DNA from: JADJRH01 sp046351455
GTDB taxonomy: Bacteria; Myxococcota_A; Polyangia; Polyangiales; Polyangiaceae
Length of the DNA: 64,000 nucleotides
Assembly (NCBI GenBank): GCA_046351455.1
Contig: JAXLYM010000001.1
Location: forward strand, 434,001-498,000
Direction of reading: 5' to 3'
Each line of letters starts with the position of its first letter. Position 1 is the first letter of the stretch. The notes beneath the pieces were generated by a model that worked only from the letters and a program-made list of their open reading frames with translations, did no database searches and was not told the DNA's origin. This document shows positions 6,745 to 16,387 of this stretch, piece by piece. Position numbers and translations under genes: made by a program.

Positions 6745-8763
6745 TCAGAGCTTGAACGTGGCCATCGCCGTGGCGCCGGCCTTCACCTGGATCGACTTCG
6801 ACTTGATGGCGCCGCCGGGCGGCTTGCACATGACGCTGTACGTGCCGGGCGGGAGCGTCACCTTGATCGACGAGCCGCTGCCCTTCGAGGAGCCGTTCAC
6901 CGAGAACGCGCACGATCCGCCGAGCGCCACCGCCATCAACGTGCCGGTCGAGCCGGACGCCGGCGGAGGATCCGCCGCCTTCGCGGTCGGCTTCGGCGTC
7001 GGATCGCTCGCGCCGACCACCGTCTTCGCGCCGCTGCCTCCGCTCGATCCGCTGCTCCCGCTGGAGCCGCTGCTTCCGCTGGATCCGCTCGACGCGACGC
7101 CCTTCTTCGACGGGTCCTCCGCGGGGGCCGCGGTGCTCGTCGCGGCGGGCTCCGCCGTCGCCGTCGCCGTCACGGGCGGCGTCACCTCCGCGGTCGTCGT
7201 CGGCACCACGACTGCCGCCGTCGCCGACGCCGGGAGCGGCACCGAGACCGCGCCCGTCGACGCAGCGCCGGAGTCGCCTCCGCGCGATCGCAACGACACC
7301 ACGAGGAGCACCACGAGCGCCGGGAGCAGCACCGCAGCGGCCGCGATCGCCCCGACCGCGAGGCGCCGATCCGGCTTCTTTTGTGCGGGCGCGAGCGCGT
7401 TCGCCGTGCTCGGCGGCGGGGCCTTCGCGCTCACGGGAGCGCCCGCGGCCCCGCGCGACGACGGCGCGGCGGACGAGGCGAACCCGCTCGGCGGAGGCGA
7501 CGACGGCGCGTTCAAGGGCGCAGGCGGCGGCGCGGACGGCAGCGCCGGCGGCGCAGGCATCCCGCCCGCGGCGCTCGCCGAAGCGTACGGATCCGCGCGC
7601 CCCGGGGCCGATCCGCGCGGCGGCGGGATCGTCGGCACGTTCGGCTTCGGCGCGGCCAGCATCCCCGGCCCCACGCGCGACGTCGTCTCGTCCGGATAAT
7701 CCGAGTCGAGCGGCGCGTGCTGGTAGTCCGCGGGCGCAGGCTGCGAAGGCCTCGCGGGCGGCGCAGGCTGCGAGCCCCGCGGCGGCGGCACCGACCCACC
7801 TTGCGAGCCGCGCGGAGGCGGAGCGGGCGCCGGCAGACTCACGGGCCGACGCTTCGCCGCCTCCGAGATCTGCCCGATGCGATCGACGAGCAGCTGCCCC
7901 TCCGGCGGCGCGAACGGCCGCAGCGCGTGCGCGAAGGCGTAGACGTTCTTGAAGCGCGCGTCCGGATCCTTCGCGAGCGCCCACGCGATGATCTGATCGA
8001 TCTCCGAAGGCAGATGCGGCGCGAGGTGCGACGGAGGCGCCGGCTCCTCCCGCGTGATCTGCAGCATCAGCATCGCCGCTTCCCCGGCGAACGGCGGACG
8101 CCCCGTCATCAGCTCGTACAAGATCGCGCCGAGCGACCACACGTCGGTGCGCCCGTCCGCGCTCTTCGCCTTGCGGATCATCTCCGGCGACGAGTACGGC
8201 GACAGCCCGAACATCGCCGTCGCGGTGAGCTCCCCGCCCACGCCCGGCGCGGCCGCCGCGCTCATCAGCTTCGCGGTGCCGAAATCGATCAGCTTCACGA
8301 GCGGCGCCCCGCCCGCGCGCGTCGTCAAGAACAGCGTGGAGGGCTGGATCTCCCGCACGATGATGCCGTGGCTGTGCGTCTCGGCGACGGCCTCCGCGGC
8401 CTGCAGGATGAGCAGCACCGCGTCCGCGAGCGCGAGCGGCCCCTGCGTGCGGACGTACCGCGCGAGGTCGGTCCCTTCGAGGTACTCGCGCACCAGGTAA
8501 AACGAGCCGTCCCCTTCGCTGCCGACGTCGATGATGCGCGCGACGTGCTCGCTCGAGAGCTTCGCGAGCGTGCGCGCCTCTCGACGAAATCGCTCGATCT
8601 CCTTCGGTTCGCCGGAGCCGGCGAGCAGCGCCTTGACCACCACGCGCTGGTCGAACTCGGTGTGGAACGCGTCGACGAGCAGCCCATGGTTGCGGCCGAG
8701 GATCGCGCGGACCCTGTATTTGCCGGCGATGATGTCGCCCGGGTGGATCTCGTGGGATTGCAT
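6745..8763 (-). CDS. Pkn-type Ser/Thr protein kinase homologue, probable pseudokinase, with PEGA domain
   Basis: This 672-residue protein has a kinase domain at about residues 14-275. The ATP Lys (K44), the helix C Glu (E62) and DFG (160-162) are present. The catalytic loop, however, reads VREIQPST where active kinases read HRDLKPSN. The catalytic Asp is Glu (E138), and the Lys and Asn of the loop are Gln and Thr. The Gly-rich loop is also poor. A Pro/Ala-rich linker, a membrane segment at about 465-488, a Ser/Gly repeat stretch (SGSSGSSGSS) and a C-terminal PEGA-like beta domain (last 65 residues) follow. This is the usual layout of myxobacterial membrane kinases, but catalysis looks lost or changed. 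The ATG at 8763 is preferred to one 75 bp upstream. Confidence 0.85.
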   Translation of the reverse strand: MQSHEIHPGDIIAGKYRVRAILGRNHGLLVDAFHTEFDQRVVVKALLAGSGEPKEIERFRREARTLAKLSSEHVARIIDVGSEGDGSFYLVREYLEGTDLARYVRTQGPLALADAVLLILQAAEAVAETHSHGIIVREIQPSTLFLTTRAGGAPLVKLIDFGTAKLMSAAAAPGVGGELTATAMFGLSPYSSPEMIRKAKSADGRTDVWSLGAILYELMTGRPPFAGEAAMLMLQITREEPAPPSHLAPHLPSEIDQIIAWALAKDPDARFKNVYAFAHALRPFAPPEGQLLVDRIGQISEAAKRRPVSLPAPAPPPRGSQGGSVPPPRGSQPAPPARPSQPAPADYQHAPLDSDYPDETTSRVGPGMLAAPKPNVPTIPPPRGSAPGRADPYASASAAGGMPAPPALPSAPPPAPLNAPSSPPPSGFASSAAPSSRGAAGAPVSAKAPPPSTANALAPAQKKPDRRLAVGAIAAAAVLLPALVVLLVVSLRSRGGDSGAASTGAVSVPLPASATAAVVVPTTTAEVTPPVTATATAEPAATSTAAPAEDPSKKGVASSGSSGSSGSSGSSGSSGGSGAKTVVGASDPTPKPTAKAADPPPASGSTGTLMAVALGGSCAFSVNGSSKGSGSSIKVTLPPGTYSVMCKPPGGAIKSKSIQVKAGATAMATFKL

Positions 8764-8951
8764 GAGGGAGTCGAAGCGGTGCAGGCGCCGCGATCCATCT
8801 TTGCACGAGGCCGCGCGAAGCGTCGCATGAAACACCACTCCGGAGCGCGGCGAAGCTCACCGGGCCGCCCGCATACCGAGCGATCACCGCCCAAAACAAG
8901 CCTCGGACCCGTCTCCGACGCAGGCGCTCCGCGTCCGCGGCCGGCGTCCGC

Positions 8952-10784
8952 TCACACGCTGAAGAGGTCGTGCACGCTCGCGAGGAAGGCGTCCGGCGTG
9001 ATCGGCTTCGACACCACGTGCGCGGCGAAGTCCTCGGCGCGCGCGTCCGAGCTCGCGACGCCGCTGGTGAGGAAGAGCACGCGCATCTCCGGCCACGCCT
9101 CCCGCAGGCGCTTGGCGAGCGCGCGGCCGGAGATGTCGGGGAGCTGCAGATCGCACACGAGGAGCGCGACGTCCGTCGTGCGCTGCTGCGCGAGCAAGAT
9201 CGCCTCGCCCGCGCCCTCCACCACGTGCACCTTGTGGCCGGCGCGCTCCAAGATCTCGCGGAGGAGGTGGCGCACGTGCGGATCGGGCTCCACGACGAGC
9301 ACCGCGGACGAGAGAGGCAGCGAGGACCGCGAGCCCGTCGTCCCTTCTCCTCGGATCGACGGCGGGCGCTCGATGCTCGGCAAAAGCACGCGCATCGTGG
9401 TGCCGTGACCGACCTCGCTCTCCACCACGAAGAAGCCGCCGCTCTGCTGGACGACGCCGTACGCGGCGGAGAGGCCCAGACCGGAGCCGGGGCTCGACGG
9501 CTTGGTGGAGAAGAACGGCTCGAAAATACGGATCTTCGTGCTCTCGTCCATGCCGACGCCGGAGTCCGAGACGGCGAGCTGGACGTACCGCCCCGCGGTC
9601 GCTTCGGGGTGCTCCGCCACGTACGCCTCGTCGACGTCCACGTTGCTCGTCTCGATCGTGAGCCGTCCGCCGAGCGGCATCGCGTCGCGCGCGTTGAGGA
9701 CGAGCTGGAGGAGCACCTGCTCCATCTGCGACGGGTCGACCTTGCAGGCCGCGAGATCGCGCTGGAGGCGCGCGCGGACGTCGATGTCCTCTCCGAGCAG
9801 CCACTGGAGCATCTTCTCGATGCCCGCGACGACGCGGTTCAGGACGATCTCGCGCGGCTGGAGCACCTGTTGCCGGCTGAACGCGAGGAGCTGCCGCGTC
9901 ACCTCGGCCCCGCGACGACTGGCGACCAAGATCTCCTGCGCCGCCGCTCGCATCTCGTGCTCCTCGGGCAGGTCTTCGTGGACCATGTCGGCGTAGCTCA
10001 TGATCACCGAGAGCAGGTTGTTGAAGTCGTGCGCGACGCCGCCCGCGAGCCGGCCAGCGGCCTCGATCCGCTGCAGATGACGCGTCTTCTCTTCGCTCTG
10101 CGCGAGGGCCTCCCGCGTCCGAGCGTGATCTTCGAGCTCGCGCCGCACGGCCTCGACCAGGCGAGCGTTCGCGACCGCCTGCGCGGCGTGCCCCGCGAGC
10201 CCACCGAGCAAGTCGAGCTCCGCGTCATCGAACACCGGCGCGCCCTCCCCCGTGCGCAGGACCGTGAGCGTTCCGATCACGTTGTCCCCGGCCCCGAGCG
10301 CCATCACGGCGACGGAGCGGGCCTTGATCTGCTCGATCGTCGTGAGCACCTCGGCGGTCATACGGCTCCGCAGGGCGTCCGGGAACGGAGCGTGCCAGAC
10401 CGTCGGCTGCCCGACGCGCGCGATCCTCGCGAGCACGACGTCGTTCATCGGGAAGGAGCCTCGCGCGAGGAGCCGCCGCAGCGCGCTTCGAACGGCGTCG
10501 TCCTCGGCGAACTGTGCGACCGGCCGCCAGGACGCGCGGTCCTCCGAGAGGAGCCCCAGCACGACGCACGCGTCGAGGAACTTCGCCGTCTGCTCCACGA
10601 CGGCCTCCAGGACGCGCTCGTATTCGGTGGTCGCCTCCGCGAGGGCGGTCGTGATCGTGAACAGGAAACGGAGGCGATCCGTCTCGACCTCAAGCGTCCC
10701 CATGTAGAGCCCCTCTTCCCACGCTACCTCCGGCACCCTCTGCGGTGTGAACGGCCCTCGATCGAGCTTTTCGAACCGGGACAT
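8952..10784 (-). CDS. Hybrid sensor histidine kinase (GAF-HisKA-HATPase-REC)
   Basis: This 610-residue cytoplasmic sensor has no membrane segment. A GAF-like sensor occupies about residues 40-210. A coiled linker leads into the dimerisation domain, with the phospho-acceptor His near 250 in GGVAHDFNN. The ATPase domain shows an N-box (NARDAM), DSGVGMD, FEPFFSTK and GSGLGLS. A receiver domain follows with the likely phospho-Asp near 543 (VCDLQLPD) and the conserved Lys in SKPIT. The next gene upstream on the same strand is a close relative with the same layout, so the pair probably arose by tandem duplication. The signal is unknown. Confidence 0.9.
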   Translation of the reverse strand: MSRFEKLDRGPFTPQRVPEVAWEEGLYMGTLEVETDRLRFLFTITTALAEATTEYERVLEAVVEQTAKFLDACVVLGLLSEDRASWRPVAQFAEDDAVRSALRRLLARGSFPMNDVVLARIARVGQPTVWHAPFPDALRSRMTAEVLTTIEQIKARSVAVMALGAGDNVIGTLTVLRTGEGAPVFDDAELDLLGGLAGHAAQAVANARLVEAVRRELEDHARTREALAQSEEKTRHLQRIEAAGRLAGGVAHDFNNLLSVIMSYADMVHEDLPEEHEMRAAAQEILVASRRGAEVTRQLLAFSRQQVLQPREIVLNRVVAGIEKMLQWLLGEDIDVRARLQRDLAACKVDPSQMEQVLLQLVLNARDAMPLGGRLTIETSNVDVDEAYVAEHPEATAGRYVQLAVSDSGVGMDESTKIRIFEPFFSTKPSSPGSGLGLSAAYGVVQQSGGFFVVESEVGHGTTMRVLLPSIERPPSIRGEGTTGSRSSLPLSSAVLVVEPDPHVRHLLREILERAGHKVHVVEGAGEAILLAQQRTTDVALLVCDLQLPDISGRALAKRLREAWPEMRVLFLTSGVASSDARAEDFAAHVVSKPITPDAFLASVHDLFSV

Positions 10785-10832
10785 CGGGGTCGCCGCCGAT
10801 TCGCCCCCCGGTGGACGACGGTCCGTGTCTCT

Positions 10833-12638
10833 TCAGTCGTCCAGCGCCTCGCGGACCTTTCGTAGCAAGCTGTCCGGCGTGATCGGCTTGGGCAGGAAGT
10901 GGATCCCCGAGTCCAGCACGCCGTGATGAACGATGGAGTTCTCGGTATACCCGGACATGTAGAGCACCTTCAGCTCCGGCCGGACCTGCTGGAGCCGCTC
11001 GGCGAGCTGCTTGCCGCTCATGCGCGGCATCACCACGTCCGTGAGCAGCAGGTGGATCGTGGCGCCGTGCTGCTCGCACAGGAGGAGCGCCTCGCCGCCG
11101 TTGCTGGCCTCGATCACGTGGTATCCGGCGCGCGTGAGGAGCGTCCGCGCGAGCGTGCGCACCTGCCCTTCGTCCTCGACGAGGAGGATCGTCTCGCGGC
11201 CGCCGCGCCGGGAAGCCAGCGGCGCCGTGGCGTGCTCCGCCGAGGCCGCCGACCTGGCGCACGGAAAGTACACCTTGAACGTCGTGCCCTTGCCGATCTC
11301 GCTGTACACCCAGATGGAGCCGCCGCTCTGCTTGACGATGCCGTACACGGTGGAGAGGCCGAGCCCCGTGCCCGCGCCCTTCGCCTTCGTGGTGAAGAAC
11401 GGCTCGAAGATCCGCTCTTGCGTCGCGCGGTCCATGCCAGTCCCGCTGTCCGTCACGACGAGCATCACGTGCTGCCCCGCGGTCGCCTCCGGGTGGTCGC
11501 TCACGTAGGTCTCGTCCAGGGTCACGTTGGCGGTCTCGATCGTGAGCCGGCCGCCGCTCGGCATCGCGTCGCGCGCGTTCACCGCCAGGTTGACGATGAT
11601 CTGCTCGATCTGGCCCGGATCGACCTCGCAGAGGCAGAGATCGCTCGCGAGCAGCGCGCTCAGCAAGACGTCCTCGCCGATCAGGCGCCGCAGCATGCGC
11701 TCCACGCCCTTCACGACGCTGTTGAGGTTGAGCACGCGCGGCGCCAGGATCTGCTGCCGGCTGAACGCGAGGAGCTGCCGCGTGAGATCCGCGGCGCGCT
11801 GCCCGGCGCGGTAGATCTCCTCCACGTCGTCGCGCATGGGCTCTTCGGGCCGGAGCGCGCGCAGCAGCATGTCGCTGTAGCTCAGCACGACGGACAGGAT
11901 GTTGTTGAAGTCGTGCGCGACGCCGCCCGCGAGCCGCCCCACCGCCTCCATCTTCTGGGCCTGTCGCAGCTTGTCTTCCGTGCGCTCCAGCGTCTCGCGG
12001 GTGCGCTTGTGGTCGTCCAGCTCGCGCCGCATCGAGGCGAGCAGCCGCGCGTTGGAGATCGTCATCGCCGCGTGGTCGCCGAGCACCTGGAGCACCTCCA
12101 GATCGGCTTCATCCAGCGGCGTCCTCTCTTCGCCGTACCGGAGGAGCGTGAGCGTCCCGATCACGACCCCGCGTACGCGCAGCGGGACCACCGCGATGGT
12201 GCGGAGATGCAGCGCGTCCATCGTGGCGACGAGCCGGGGGAGCAGGCTGGCCCGCATACTTTGAGAGAGCGGCGCGTGCACCACGATCGGACTGCCGCTC
12301 AGCGCGACGCGCGTCGAGAACGCCGTGCCGTCCATCGGCAGTCGGCGCGGACCAATGAGCTGCTCCATGACACGGAGCGTCTCCGCCTCCAGCACGTACT
12401 CCGCGACAGCCTCCCACCAAGTTCGGTCTTCGTTGACGAGGCCGAGCACACAGTACGAGTTGGACAGCCGCGCGAGCTGCTCGACGATGACCTTGATCAG
12501 CCGTTCGTAGTCGTGGGTGGCCTCCGCGAACGTCCGCGCCACCTCGACCAGCGTGCGCAGCCGAGCCGCGCTGCTCGCCTCTTCCGCCGCTTTACCCAAT
12601 CGTTCGTCCACCTTGGCCCGCCTGTTTGAGAAGGGCAC
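10833..12638 (-). CDS. Hybrid sensor histidine kinase (GAF-HisKA-HATPase-REC), paralogue
   Basis: This 601-residue protein is built like its downstream neighbour. It has a GAF-like N-terminal domain (about 40-210), the His box GGVAHDFNNILS near residue 240, ATPase motifs NARDAM, DSGTGMD, FEPFFTTK and GTGLGLS, and a C-terminal receiver with Asp near 535 (LLTDVVMPRMSG) and Lys in PKPIT. The receiver is closer to consensus than in the neighbour, where the acidic pocket reads VVEPD instead of VVEDE. The two genes are 48 bp apart on the same strand. With the receiver built in, output probably passes through another histidine phosphotransfer protein or regulator not seen here. Confidence 0.9.
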   Translation of the reverse strand: MPFSNRRAKVDERLGKAAEEASSAARLRTLVEVARTFAEATHDYERLIKVIVEQLARLSNSYCVLGLVNEDRTWWEAVAEYVLEAETLRVMEQLIGPRRLPMDGTAFSTRVALSGSPIVVHAPLSQSMRASLLPRLVATMDALHLRTIAVVPLRVRGVVIGTLTLLRYGEERTPLDEADLEVLQVLGDHAAMTISNARLLASMRRELDDHKRTRETLERTEDKLRQAQKMEAVGRLAGGVAHDFNNILSVVLSYSDMLLRALRPEEPMRDDVEEIYRAGQRAADLTRQLLAFSRQQILAPRVLNLNSVVKGVERMLRRLIGEDVLLSALLASDLCLCEVDPGQIEQIIVNLAVNARDAMPSGGRLTIETANVTLDETYVSDHPEATAGQHVMLVVTDSGTGMDRATQERIFEPFFTTKAKGAGTGLGLSTVYGIVKQSGGSIWVYSEIGKGTTFKVYFPCARSAASAEHATAPLASRRGGRETILLVEDEGQVRTLARTLLTRAGYHVIEASNGGEALLLCEQHGATIHLLLTDVVMPRMSGKQLAERLQQVRPELKVLYMSGYTENSIVHHGVLDSGIHFLPKPITPDSLLRKVREALDD

Positions 12639-12704
12639 AAGCGTATACGGCCCGCAACAGAGCGCCTAGAGCCGTCGAGTTGCGCCCGACCCGAGCCGCC
12701 CGAT

Positions 12705-12745
12705 CCGTTCCGGAGCGACCGACCGTGCGGGGCGATCCGGAACGG
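12705..12745. promoter_or_regulatory. Inverted repeat between divergent genes
   Basis: CCGTTCCGGA (12705-12714) is the exact reverse complement of TCCGGAACGG (12736-12745). Each arm also sits in a GATCCG...GGAGC context, so the arms form a direct as well as an inverted repeat. The site lies between the start of the histidine kinase (minus strand) and the start of the MBL-fold gene (plus strand), where an operator for both would be expected. The binding protein is unknown. Confidence 0.4.
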
Positions 12746-12864
12746 AGCGCGGCAGAGTTCGCCGGGTCGCTCCCGCCGTGAATTCCCGGGGATTACGGGG
12801 CTGACAAGCTTGGTACGGCGCTCGCAATAGCCCCTCGACACACCACGCAAGGAGACGAGGCATC

Positions 12865-13707
12865 ATGGAGATCACGTTCTACGGAGTTCGCGGCAGCATC
12901 GCTTCCCCTGGCCCGGAGACCGCGGGAGTCGGCGGCAACACGAGCTGCGTCGAGGTGATGTGCGGGCGCGATCGGATCATCCTCGACGCGGGCACGGGCC
13001 TCCGGAAGCTCGGCGACAAGATGATGATGGAGGGCGCGACGGAGGCGACGATGCTCCTGTCGCACCAGCACTGGGACCACATCCAGGGCATCCCGTTCTT
13101 CGTGCCCGCGTACGTTCCGAGCACCAAGCTGCGCGTGTTCGGCGGCGTGAACGGCGTCATGTCGCTCAAGGAGACGCTCGCGCACCAGATGACGGCGCCG
13201 GTGTTCCCGGTGCGCCTCGACGAGCTGATGGCGCAGATCGAGATGTGCGACGTGCGCAGCGGCCACGCGTTCATGGTGGGCGACGCGCAGGTCCGCGCGA
13301 TCAAGGTGAACCACCCCGGCGGCTGCTTCGCGTACCGCATCGACTACCAGGGCCACAGCGTCGTGTACGCGACCGACACGGAGCACTATGCGTGCGTCGA
13401 TCCGGCGCTCCGCTCGCTCGCGGCGGGCGCGGACGTCCTGATCTACGACTCGCAGTACACGCCGGAGGAGTACCGTGGTGACGCGGGCCGCTCGAAGGTC
13501 GGCTGGGGCCACTCGACGTACGTGGCGGGCGCGGAGCTCGCGAAGAGCGCGGGCGTCGGCAAATACGTCCTGTTCCACCACGATCCGAGCCGGACGGACG
13601 CGAAGGTGGCGGAGATCGAGTCGAAGGCGCAGGCGTTGTTCCGGGGCGCGGAGGCAGCGCGCGAGGGCATGACCATCTCGCTCCAGGCGCTGGCGATGGC
13701 TGCATGA
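12865..13707 (+). CDS. MBL-fold metallohydrolase
   Basis: This 280-residue protein has the beta-lactamase-fold metal motif SHQHWDH at about residues 66-72 and further metal ligands in TDTEH (about 172) and FHHD (about 237). The N-terminus (FYGVRGS, then a Gly-rich GVGGNTSCV) matches the branch of RNase Z/PhnP-like hydrolases often found with signalling domains in bacteria, so a phosphodiester substrate is plausible but unproven. A strong Shine-Dalgarno (AAGGAGA) lies 10 bases before the ATG. The stop overlaps the ATG of the sigma-54 activator by ATGA, so the two are probably translationally coupled. Confidence 0.82.
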   Translation: MEITFYGVRGSIASPGPETAGVGGNTSCVEVMCGRDRIILDAGTGLRKLGDKMMMEGATEATMLLSHQHWDHIQGIPFFVPAYVPSTKLRVFGGVNGVMSLKETLAHQMTAPVFPVRLDELMAQIEMCDVRSGHAFMVGDAQVRAIKVNHPGGCFAYRIDYQGHSVVYATDTEHYACVDPALRSLAAGADVLIYDSQYTPEEYRGDAGRSKVGWGHSTYVAGAELAKSAGVGKYVLFHHDPSRTDAKVAEIESKAQALFRGAEAAREGMTISLQALAMAA

Positions 13708-15455
13708 ATTCCGCCGCGGCGTGGAGGTTGGATGCGGACCCGGTCCGCGCCGACCTCGGGGCGTACGAGGGGGATTTCACGGCAAACGAAGGGGATTTCG
13801 AGGGGTCGCGCGCGGACGTCGACACGCCTTCGGGAGGTGCTGGTAAGCTCCTTCACCTCAGGCTCAGCATGTCCCGCCTCTCGTTGCTCGTCGATCTCGC
13901 GAGCCTGCTCGCGCGGGAAGTGGACTTCGACGCGTTGCTCGCGACCGCGTGCGAGCGCCTCGCGAAGGCGCTGCGGGCGGACCGCGCGTCGATCTGGCTC
14001 GTGGACGCGCAGCGCGGCGACCTCGTGACGCGCGTGGCGATGTTGCCCGAGGTGAGCTCGCTGCGGCAGCCGATCACGCACGGCATCGCGGGCTTCGTCG
14101 CGCGCACGGGGGACACGGTTCGTCTGGAGGACGCGCACGAGGACGAGCGATTCGATCCCTCGGCGGACCGCGTCACGGGGTACCGCACGAAGTCTCTGCT
14201 CACGGTGCCGATCCGCGAGGACCACGCGTCGCCGGTGCGCGGCGTCGTGCAGCTCTTGAATCGTGCGAACGGCCCGTTCGACGCCGAGGACGAGAAGTAC
14301 CTGGTGGCGCTCGCGACGCAGCTCGCGCGGGCGCTGTCCTTGACGACGTTGCGGGCCGAGGAGGACTCGAATCCGGGCGTCGTTTTCCGCGGCACGTTCA
14401 ACCACATCGTCGGCACGAGCCCGGCGATGACGCAGGTGTACGAGCGCGTGCAGCTCGCCTCGCAGACGGACGCCACGGTCTTGTTGCGCGGCGAGACCGG
14501 CACCGGCAAAGGCATGTTCGCGAGGGCGATCCACGTCAATTCGAAGCGCCAGGCGAGGCCTTTCGTGACGGTGGATTGCACGACGCTGCCCGCGCAATTG
14601 GTGGAGAGCGAGCTGTTCGGCCACGAGCGTGGCGCCTTTACCGGGGCGGACAGACGTGTTCCCGGAAAGGTCGAGCTCGCCGAGGGCGGCACGCTGTTCC
14701 TGGACGAATTGGGGGATTTGCCGGCGGATATTCAGGGGAAGTTCTTGCGTTTCTTGCAAGACAGGGTGTTCGAGCGAGTGGGAGGGCGCGAGACGATGCA
14801 CGCGGACGTGCGGATCGTGTGCGCGACGCATTGCAATCTGGAGAAGCTGGTTGATCAGGGCAAGTTCCGGAAAGATCTGTACTATCGGGTGAGAGTCGTG
14901 GAGATCGACGTGCCGACTCTGAAGGCCCGCGGGGATGCGGAGCTGGAGAGTCTGGCACGCCATTTCGCAACGAAATACGCGGAGCGTTATTCGCGCCCGA
15001 CACCGAGGTTCGACGCGGACGCGCTCGCAGCGATAAGGGCCCACACGTTCCCTGGAAACGTGCGCGAGCTGGAGCATTGGATTGAAGGGGCCATTGCGCT
15101 TTCGCCGGACGGCCGGATCCGAGCGGCGTGTTTCCCGGCGCGCGAGAGGCTCGCGGCGGAGGCGGCGCGTGACCGAGACCGAGAGTCGTCCCCCGGATTG
15201 GACCGCCTGTCGTACCTCGGAGAAGAGCCGGAGTCGCGCGGCGATCGAGTAAGCATGACCGGAACGGGTCACGGCGCGGCGGCAGGCCCCGCGGACGAGA
15301 GCATCGACCTCCCGATCGGCCTCTCGCTCGACGAGGCGATTCGAAGGTACGCAGACGCCACCGTGACAGCCTGTGACGGCAACAAGACCGAAGCCGCCAA
15401 GAAGCTCAACATCGGCCGCAACACGCTGGCGCGGGCGCTCCAGAAGAAAGACTGA
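13704..15455 (+). CDS. Sigma-54-dependent transcription activator with GAF sensor
   Basis: This 583-residue enhancer-binding protein carries a GAF domain at about 60-215. The AAA+ domain has Walker A (GETGTGKG) near 264, the sigma-54 contact loop GAFTGA near 310, and Walker B (LFLDELGD) near 331. A Fis-type helix-turn-helix closes the protein (NKTEAAKKLNIGRNTLARAL). The ATG at 13704 overlaps the stop of the MBL-fold gene. The first 55 residues look unstructured, with two EGDF repeats, so the ATG at 13869 (MSRLSLLVDLAS) is a real alternative start. Coupling suggests the hydrolase and the activator share a pathway, perhaps with the GAF domain sensing a small molecule the hydrolase controls. Confidence 0.9.
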   Translation: MNSAAAWRLDADPVRADLGAYEGDFTANEGDFEGSRADVDTPSGGAGKLLHLRLSMSRLSLLVDLASLLAREVDFDALLATACERLAKALRADRASIWLVDAQRGDLVTRVAMLPEVSSLRQPITHGIAGFVARTGDTVRLEDAHEDERFDPSADRVTGYRTKSLLTVPIREDHASPVRGVVQLLNRANGPFDAEDEKYLVALATQLARALSLTTLRAEEDSNPGVVFRGTFNHIVGTSPAMTQVYERVQLASQTDATVLLRGETGTGKGMFARAIHVNSKRQARPFVTVDCTTLPAQLVESELFGHERGAFTGADRRVPGKVELAEGGTLFLDELGDLPADIQGKFLRFLQDRVFERVGGRETMHADVRIVCATHCNLEKLVDQGKFRKDLYYRVRVVEIDVPTLKARGDAELESLARHFATKYAERYSRPTPRFDADALAAIRAHTFPGNVRELEHWIEGAIALSPDGRIRAACFPARERLAAEAARDRDRESSPGLDRLSYLGEEPESRGDRVSMTGTGHGAAAGPADESIDLPIGLSLDEAIRRYADATVTACDGNKTEAAKKLNIGRNTLARALQKKD

Positions 15456-15599
15456 TTGAACCTCAGTCGGGGAATCCTTTTTAGCTGTTCAATAGCGCTC
15501 CACACACCGAAAGCCGGGACGCGAAGAGACGCGCTCTTGTCGGCGACATCGACACCCGGCGGGCGCGAGCCGGAGCAAGGCGCAACCGCGCGTCTCCCG

Positions 15600-16181
15600 T
15601 CACGGCTGGAGCGAGCAAGTGAGCTGCCCACCGGCGATGTCCGCGTCGTGGCAACCACCGCTGTTCGACGCATAACACGGATTGTCCCCCAAGCACGCGC
15701 ACGTGGGGACTCCATTGCACGCGGCCGGGACATCCATGCAGAATGGGGCCTTCGGCGGACAGCCGGTCACGCATGCATAACCCGGCTGGACACAGTCCGC
15801 GTCGAACTGCGCGCCTCGGACCTCTCCCGGCGGACAGGACCAGTTGCCCATGTCCGGCGTGCCCGGATAACACTCCTCCCCGGCCACCTCCTTGCATCCC
15901 GGCACCACGCAAATCTGATTGGCCGCGCACCCCGGCTCGCACGCGCTCGCGCCTCCTGTCGCGCCCGCGCCTCCCGCCCCCGTGCCGCCGCTCGCCCCGG
16001 CACCCCCGGTCCCGACGGTGACACCGCCCGTGGACGTGCTGACGGTACCCCCCGCGCCTCCCGTGCCCCCTGCGGCCCCGGAGCTCGACGTGGTCCCGGC
16101 CCCGCCGGCGGAAGACTCCGCCTTTCCTCCGCACGCCACGAGAGGAATCAGGCCCAGCCACATCCACTTCTGCGCTCGCAT
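15600..16181 (-). CDS. Cys-rich lipoprotein
   Basis: This 193-residue protein has a lipoprotein signal peptide with lipobox LVAC at residues 14-17. A stretch of about 65 residues made of Gly, Ala, Ser and Thr follows. The C-terminal 110 residues contain many Cys, probably disulfide-bonded (CEPGCAANQICVVPGC and similar), a pattern shared by many uncharacterised myxobacterial outer-envelope proteins. It stands alone between convergent and divergent neighbours. Function unknown. Confidence 0.75.
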   Translation of the reverse strand: MRAQKWMWLGLIPLVACGGKAESSAGGAGTTSSSGAAGGTGGAGGTVSTSTGGVTVGTGGAGASGGTGAGGAGATGGASACEPGCAANQICVVPGCKEVAGEECYPGTPDMGNWSCPPGEVRGAQFDADCVQPGYACVTGCPPKAPFCMDVPAACNGVPTCACLGDNPCYASNSGGCHDADIAGGQLTCSLQP

Positions 16182-16387
16182 CGAGGCCTCCTCCAGCGAT
16201 CATCGCGCGATCGCCGGGCGCCCGCAATCCGCGCGACGTCCCCTCCACCGCGCCGGATCCGCGCAGAAGCCGCGCCGGCGCGCGGGAACAGCGCCGATCC
16301 CAAAGGCCGCACCGCCGCAAGTGGCCTGTTCGGGGCGGCAGACCTCTTGCACGCGCCGAGCGCGCGGGCGCTTCCTGGAGGTCCTCG

